Source: Actinoplanes italicus (GTDB taxonomy: Bacteria > Actinomycetota > Actinomycetes > Mycobacteriales > Micromonosporaceae). Taken from it: 64,000 bases of DNA. Of this stretch, positions 59,856 to 64,000 are shown one piece after another (positions within the stretch are counted from its first letter, which is position 1; each line of letters begins with the position of its first letter). The notes below the pieces were generated by a model. That model was not told the origin of the DNA. It saw only the letters and a list, made by a program, of their open reading frames with translations, and made no database searches. Both the position numbers and the translations under genes were made by a program. The stretch is taken from NCBI RefSeq assembly GCF_003001815.1, contig NZ_PVMZ01000012.1, positions 124,001 through 188,000 of the forward strand, written 5' to 3'.

Positions 59856-61604
59856 TCAGAGCTTGACCGTGCCGCTGGTCACGCCCTGAACCGTCTTGGT
59901 GCCGGCCACGACCACCCGGTAACTGCCCGCCGCCAGGCCGGTAATCTTGGTGCTGGCCTTGACCGGGAGGGTCTTGACGGTCTTCCAGCCGCTGCCGGCC
60001 TTCCGCTGGAGCGTCATCTTCTGCCCCGCGGCGCCGGCGGCCTTCACCGTGATCGTGCCCTTGGCCGACTTCTTGGCCGAGACCTGCGCCCGTACGGTGT
60101 AGCCGACGGTCTCGGACGCGGACTCGACGGTCTCGGTCTCGGAGACGGTCAGCCGGACCTCGAAGGCGCCCTTCGCGACGTGCTCGACGACGTAGACGCC
60201 GTCCTCGTCGCTCTCGACGTCCTCGCAGTCCCACTTGGCGCCGCCGACCGAGACGCAGGCCTCGGCGGGCAGCTCCGCGAGACCCTCGCCGTCGGCCATG
60301 ACCTGGAACTCGGTGCTGGTCTCGCTGCCGTAGCCGACGAGTCCGCCCTCACCGGCGAAGAGCTCCGGCGTGATCCGCTCGCCGTCACCGTCACCGCCGT
60401 CACCACCACCGCCGGCGGCCTCGATCGCGGCCGCGGCGTCGATCCGCCCGTACCCGAAGTCCTCATCGAAGCCGTCATCACCGAGGTCGACGGCCGAGCT
60501 CTCGAGAGCCTTCTGGATGCCGTCCGGCGTGATGTCCGGCTGGACGCCCTTGATCAGCGCGGCCACCGCCGCGACGTGCGGCGCGGCCATCGACGTGCCG
60601 TTGAGCTCGGCGAACCCGCTGCCGTCCTCGGACAGCGCGAGTGGGTAGGTGCTGAGAATGCCGCTGCCGGGTGCGGCCACGTCCACGTACTCACCACGGT
60701 TGGAGTACTCGGCGATCTCGTCCTGGTCATCGGTGGCGGCGACCGCGATGACACCGTCGTACGCGGCCGGGTAACTGGTCGGGCTGCCTTCCTCGCGCTC
60801 GTTGCCGGCCGCCGCGACGACCGTGACACCGTTCTTCAGCGCGTAGGCGACGGCGGACTTCTCGGCCTGCGTGGGGGTGTCCGAGCCGAGCGACATGTTG
60901 ATGATCTGGGCGCCGTTGTCGGTGGCCCACACGATGCCCTCGGCGGTGTCCGACACGTACCCGCTGCCGTCGGCGTCGAGCACCTTGATCGGCAGGACCT
61001 TCGCGTCGGGGGCGAAACCTGCCACGCCCACGCCGTTGCCGGTGAGCGCGGCCACGGTGCCGGCCACATGGGTGCCGTGCCCGTTGTCGTCGAAGTCACC
61101 GCCTCCGCCGTTCTCGATGGCGTTGTAGCCCTTGAGGATCTGGCCGTCCAGGTCGGGGTGGTCACCCTCCACACCGGTGTCGATGACGGCGACCACCACG
61201 TCGGCGCCGGTGCTGGTCTCCCAGGCGGCCGGTGTGTTGATCTTGTCGAGGTCCCACTGCAGGTCGCGGTACTCGTCGTCAGCGGAGACGCCGAGCGCCC
61301 GAACCGGGACGTCGACCTCGACGGCGAGGGTGTTCTTCTTGGCGCGGGCGGCCTGCGCGATCCGGCTGGCCTGCGCGTTGCCGGTGGCCTCCTGCACCGA
61401 GAAGACCGGGCGGCCGCTCGCGTCCAGGGTGGTCGTCACGATCCGGACCGGGGCGGTCGCGGAGACGGTGGCCGGCAGCGCCAGGTTGTACGACACCGGG
61501 CTGAACGCCTGGCTCCCCGCGGGCAGCGCGAACGCGCCCAGAGCAGCGGCGGTGATCGCCGCGATCCCACCGACGAGGAAGTTCCGCCGCACCGGCATCC
61601 GCAT
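59856..61604 (-). CDS. Secreted subtilisin-like serine protease (S8)
   Basis: A protein of 582 residues starting at the ATG at 61604 (a second ATG is two codons later). The signal peptide runs MRMPVRRNFLVGGIAAITAA to about residue 33; there is no clear twin-arginine. A propeptide of about 90 residues follows, then the S8 catalytic domain: Asp142 in AVIDTGVEG, His176 in GHGTHVAG, oxyanion Asn268 in AAAGNE and Ser338 in NGTSMAAPH. The C-terminal 170 residues are two beta-type domains, the first acidic and Gly/Asp-rich at its start, the second bacterial-Ig-like (GQKMTLQRKAGSGWKTVKT). It acts outside the cell on proteins. Confidence 0.95.
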   Translation of the reverse strand: MRMPVRRNFLVGGIAAITAAALGAFALPAGSQAFSPVSYNLALPATVSATAPVRIVTTTLDASGRPVFSVQEATGNAQASRIAQAARAKKNTLAVEVDVPVRALGVSADDEYRDLQWDLDKINTPAAWETSTGADVVVAVIDTGVEGDHPDLDGQILKGYNAIENGGGGDFDDNGHGTHVAGTVAALTGNGVGVAGFAPDAKVLPIKVLDADGSGYVSDTAEGIVWATDNGAQIINMSLGSDTPTQAEKSAVAYALKNGVTVVAAAGNEREEGSPTSYPAAYDGVIAVAATDDQDEIAEYSNRGEYVDVAAPGSGILSTYPLALSEDGSGFAELNGTSMAAPHVAAVAALIKGVQPDITPDGIQKALESSAVDLGDDGFDEDFGYGRIDAAAAIEAAGGGGDGGDGDGERITPELFAGEGGLVGYGSETSTEFQVMADGEGLAELPAEACVSVGGAKWDCEDVESDEDGVYVVEHVAKGAFEVRLTVSETETVESASETVGYTVRAQVSAKKSAKGTITVKAAGAAGQKMTLQRKAGSGWKTVKTLPVKASTKITGLAAGSYRVVVAGTKTVQGVTSGTVKL

Positions 61605-61729
61605 GTGGTCCCGCCCTTCGTAGTGGACCGCCGTCCGTGGCGGCCCTGTTGCGATAAAGGTGGGGCCGCTGAAGTGCGAACCGGGCTCGGGGCGGGTGCA
61701 AGCCGGGTGCGGCGAGTAGGGTCGGGATT

Positions 61730-62164
61730 ATGCCGTTGACGGGTGAGTACGCTCCCAGCACTTCGGACTGGGCGCGCAAGCAGGCGGAGAAGTATGAGGC
61801 CACCGGCGGTGCCGAGGCCAACGACATCATGGGCAAGCCGATCATCGTGCTGACGAGTGTCGGTGCGAAGACCGGTCTGTTGCGCAAGACCGCGTTGATG
61901 CGGGTCGAGCACGAGGGTGAGTACGCGGTCGTCGGTTCGCTCGGCGGCGCACCGAAGCACCCGGTGTGGGTGCACAACCTGCGCAAGAACCCACGCGTCG
62001 AGCTCCAGGACGGTCCGCTCAAGCAGGACTACGTCGCCCGGGAGCTCGAGGGCGAGGAGCGGGAGGTGTGGTGGGAGCGGTCCGCGGCCGCCTTCCCGCA
62101 GTACATCGAGTACACGAAGAAGACCGACCGCGTCATCCCGGTCTTCCTCCTGAGCCCGGCCTAG
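61730..62164 (+). CDS. F420-dependent nitroreductase-type (DDN/DUF385) protein
   Basis: A protein of 144 residues starting at an ATG. The deazaflavin-dependent nitroreductase pattern is clear: IIVLTSVGAKTGLLRKTALMRV, then YAVVGSLGGAPKHPVWVHNLRKNPRVELQ, and a C-terminal helix. Members bind cofactor F420 and reduce quinones or nitro compounds; actinobacteria make F420. A TAGGGT box ends about seven bases before the ATG, so the mRNA may be leaderless. Its TAG stop overlaps that of the convergent PurA-like gene (CTAG at 62161-62164). Confidence 0.9.
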   Translation: MPLTGEYAPSTSDWARKQAEKYEATGGAEANDIMGKPIIVLTSVGAKTGLLRKTALMRVEHEGEYAVVGSLGGAPKHPVWVHNLRKNPRVELQDGPLKQDYVARELEGEEREVWWERSAAAFPQYIEYTKKTDRVIPVFLLSPA

Positions 62165-63342
62165 CGGAGCTTCTTGTCCGAGGATTGAGGGCCGTACGAC
62201 TCCAGCAGCACCGGCGCGTCCAGGTGTGTGGAGATCGCCTCGGCCCAGTCGTCCGGCCGGTACATCCGTTCGGGCCGGGTCTCCCGCAGCCTCGCTCCCA
62301 GGTGCTCCTGGTAGCCGAGATCCTGCGGCGGACCCGGTTCGATCCGGTCCCAGCCGCCCTCGTACGAGGTGCAGATCCGCAGGTCCGGGCAGCGTTCGGG
62401 GACGTCCAGGTGGGTGATCGCCAGGGCGTCGACGCCGCCGGCCACCTCCACGGCGTAACGGTGGGCCACCGCGTCGAAGTGGCCGGTCCGGAAAGCGCCC
62501 TGCCAGGGGTCCCGGCCGTTGTGCGCCTCGGGCAGGTCCAGCGCCGGGTCCTCGGTGACGAACGGCCCCGCCCCGTGCCGGGTGGTGTAGGTCCGGACGA
62601 CACCGAGCCGCTGCAGGGAGGGACAGAGCGCGAGCGCGTTGTCGAACGTCGTCGTCGACCACGTCGTGTGCGGGTGCCAGCCGCGCCACTCGTCGAGCAG
62701 GACGCCCTGCGCGCCCTCGAAGACGCAGGGTCCTTTCGCCAGCAGGGAGTCCGTGTAGGAGTCGCCCACGATCCGGACCGTCTCGCCGAACGCCGTGAAC
62801 GCGTCCACCACGTCCTGGACCGGAACACCGCAGTCGCCGAGCGCGTCCCTCACCGCCGCGAGCCGTTGCCGCAGCCGCGACGGTGAGAGCACGTCCCTCA
62901 CTCGGGGAGCATCGGGGTGCGTCTCCGCGTACGACATCGTCTCTCCGACGCCCATGCCGCACGAACCGTGCCGTTCCGCACCACGTCCCGTCTCTCGCCG
63001 CCGGTTCGCGGCGCGATGCCACGGAGTGGCGAGCAGTGCGTCGCCATCCACCGTGAGCAGGTGAAACGGGTTACCCAAGGCCTTCGCCTCGCCCGCCAGG
63101 GCCAGCGGGTCGACCACCATGAACCGGGTCAGGTGTGTCGGGACGCCCCGCAGCGTGCCCGACCCGAACTGCGCGAACGTGTGGTGCCGCCCGTCCTCGG
63201 TGATCACGTTGTGTGCCGCCTGCGCCCCCCCGTTGAAGCGCAGCACCGCGTCGACCTGCCCGGACGCGCAGAGGAAGTCGACCACGGTGCCCTTGCCCGC
63301 GTCGCCGTAACCGAGGTCGACGACCCCCACGTGCCCGTTCAC
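62161..63342 (-). CDS. Adenylosuccinate synthetase-like enzyme with divergent motifs
   Basis: A protein of 393 residues starting at a GTG that overlaps the stop codon of the vWA gene (GTGA). It is recognisably PurA-like but about 35 residues shorter than the housekeeping enzyme. The P-loop reads GYGDAGKGTVVD instead of GDEGKGK, keeping the catalytic-type Asp14. The GGHNAGH motif is GGAQAAHN, keeping His44. The later GTTGRGIG is GSCGMGVGE. PurA joins Asp and IMP using GTP. Changed IMP-loop residues suggest a different base, acceptor or nucleotide. Being in one operon with a vWA gene, rather than with purine genes, points to a special role. Loss of function is also possible. Confidence 0.82.
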   Translation of the reverse strand: MNGHVGVVDLGYGDAGKGTVVDFLCASGQVDAVLRFNGGAQAAHNVITEDGRHHTFAQFGSGTLRGVPTHLTRFMVVDPLALAGEAKALGNPFHLLTVDGDALLATPWHRAANRRRETGRGAERHGSCGMGVGETMSYAETHPDAPRVRDVLSPSRLRQRLAAVRDALGDCGVPVQDVVDAFTAFGETVRIVGDSYTDSLLAKGPCVFEGAQGVLLDEWRGWHPHTTWSTTTFDNALALCPSLQRLGVVRTYTTRHGAGPFVTEDPALDLPEAHNGRDPWQGAFRTGHFDAVAHRYAVEVAGGVDALAITHLDVPERCPDLRICTSYEGGWDRIEPGPPQDLGYQEHLGARLRETRPERMYRPDDWAEAISTHLDAPVLLESYGPQSSDKKLR

Positions 63343-64000
63343 AGCCGCTGGTTCCCGCTCGGTCCGCCCGCGATCTCCAGAGCCGACCGCACCACTGAGG
63401 GCCGCTGCAGCGGGGCCAGCGCCCGGCCGACCGACCCGCCGGCCCGCGAGCCCACGTCGGTCAGGTCCGCGATGCCCTCCTCCAGGTCGATCGCGTCCTC
63501 GCCGAGGCCGACCGTCAGCGCGATCGTCTCGCAGACCGCGTCCAGATCGTCGAGCTCCAGGACGTTCTGACCGAGCAGCTTGCGCCAGCGGGACAGCACC
63601 TCCTTGTCGCCGCTGTGGTGCGCCGCCGTCGGCAGGATGTAGTAGACCTCGTACTTGCGCTTGAGCTCGGCAAGGATCGCCTCGGTGCTGATCGGCTCGC
63701 TCAGGTCGTCACCGATCACGGCCTTGACCTCGCGCGGCTTCACCCGCGGGTAGGGCATCTCGTCACCGATGATGAACAGGTAACCGCGCCGGCCCCGGTT
63801 CACCATCGAGTCGAGGATCGTGTGCCGGGCCATGAAGTACAGCGCCAGCTCGTACGACTCGTGCTTCTGCCCTCCGCCGCCGCCCTCCAGGACGATCTTG
63901 GCGAGGTCGTCGTCCATCCGGTTGTCCGACTCGAACTGCCCGATCTGCAGCGGCGCCCGGTCACAGGTGGCGTCGCCGATCGCCCCGAACATGATCTGCG
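63339..64000 (-). CDS. vWA-type protein, C-terminal part only
   Basis: The last roughly 220 codons of a gene whose start lies beyond the right edge; the frame is open to 64000 and codes Gln-Ile before MFGAIGDATCDRAPLQ. That strand-turn, followed by DDDLAKIVLEGGGGGQKHESYELALYFMARHT and YLFIIGDEMP, looks like the later half of a von Willebrand A domain, where the metal-site Thr/Asp residues lie. A helix (AILAELKRKYEVYYILP) and a negatively charged C-terminus follow. The DxSxS part of the site is outside the window. Its stop codon overlaps the start of the PurA-like gene, so they are one operon. Confidence 0.7.
   Translation of the reverse strand, partial: QIMFGAIGDATCDRAPLQIGQFESDNRMDDDLAKIVLEGGGGGQKHESYELALYFMARHTILDSMVNRGRRGYLFIIGDEMPYPRVKPREVKAVIGDDLSEPISTEAILAELKRKYEVYYILPTAAHHSGDKEVLSRWRKLLGQNVLELDDLDAVCETIALTVGLGEDAIDLEEGIADLTDVGSRAGGSVGRALAPLQRPSVVRSALEIAGGPSGNQRL

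Noticed and set aside
1..64000. tRNA, rRNA, IS element or prophage genes
   Set aside because: I found no transposase, integrase, phage structural gene, terminal inverted repeats with target duplications, or tRNA-like cloverleaf in reading the window, though I could not run a covariance search.

Overview
The window is high-GC actinobacterial DNA. Codons end strongly in G or C, several genes look leaderless or start with GTG, and the gene families (secreted LamG/SGNH, RHS and CBM25-amylase proteins, F420-type and sulfite-oxidase-type enzymes) are typical of Actinomycetota. A filamentous Micromonosporaceae such as Actinoplanes would fit, but that placement is inference. I see no rRNA, tRNA, CRISPR array, insertion sequence, prophage or replication origin.

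Layout. 1-18 kb (minus strand): an accessory region. It holds a truncated SLOG-like gene, a TIR / transmembrane / coiled-coil / WD40 protein, a small membrane protein lying 28 bp after a giant RHS-repeat protein with a glycine-zipper C-terminus, and a 2014-residue secreted SGNH/LamG protein. 18-21 kb: an SDR / acyl-CoA-ligase fusion and an RDD membrane protein. 21.2-28.3 kb: a tight five-gene operon (SWIM-like zinc protein, unknown protein, vWA protein, MoxR ATPase, DUF5682-like protein), followed by a 61-bp tandem repeat and two hairpins. 28.5-35.4 kb: a secreted alpha-amylase, a TetR regulator divergent from an MFS exporter across an array of four palindromes, PnuC and CorA. 35.5-43.1 kb: two large FtsX-type ABC permeases and two ABC ATPases. 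43.2-48.4 kb: a divergent PRPP-synthetase homologue, a hybrid sensor kinase, a Ser/Thr kinase and a PLDc_N protein. 48.4-50.2 kb: a secreted SGNH hydrolase, a small hypothetical protein and a six-unit array of the same 61-bp repeat. 50.2-58.5 kb: a galactoside-utilisation regulon with a LacI regulator, GH42 beta-galactosidase, two ABC permeases, a binding lipoprotein and GH36 alpha-galactosidase, with two palindromic operators. 58.5-64 kb: a sulfite-oxidase-type molybdoenzyme with a ferredoxin reductase-like partner, a subtilase, an F420-type reductase, and an operon of a truncated vWA protein plus a PurA-like enzyme that leaves the window.

How the genes work together. The galactoside cluster looks like a complete uptake and hydrolysis unit, except that it has no ABC ATPase of its own and would need a shared one. 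The five-gene MoxR/vWA operon, the TIR/SLOG pair, the RHS/membrane-protein pair and the PurA-like/vWA pair are the best candidates for conflict or stress systems. The 61-bp repeat, present at two places 21 kb apart, is the most distinctive non-coding feature.
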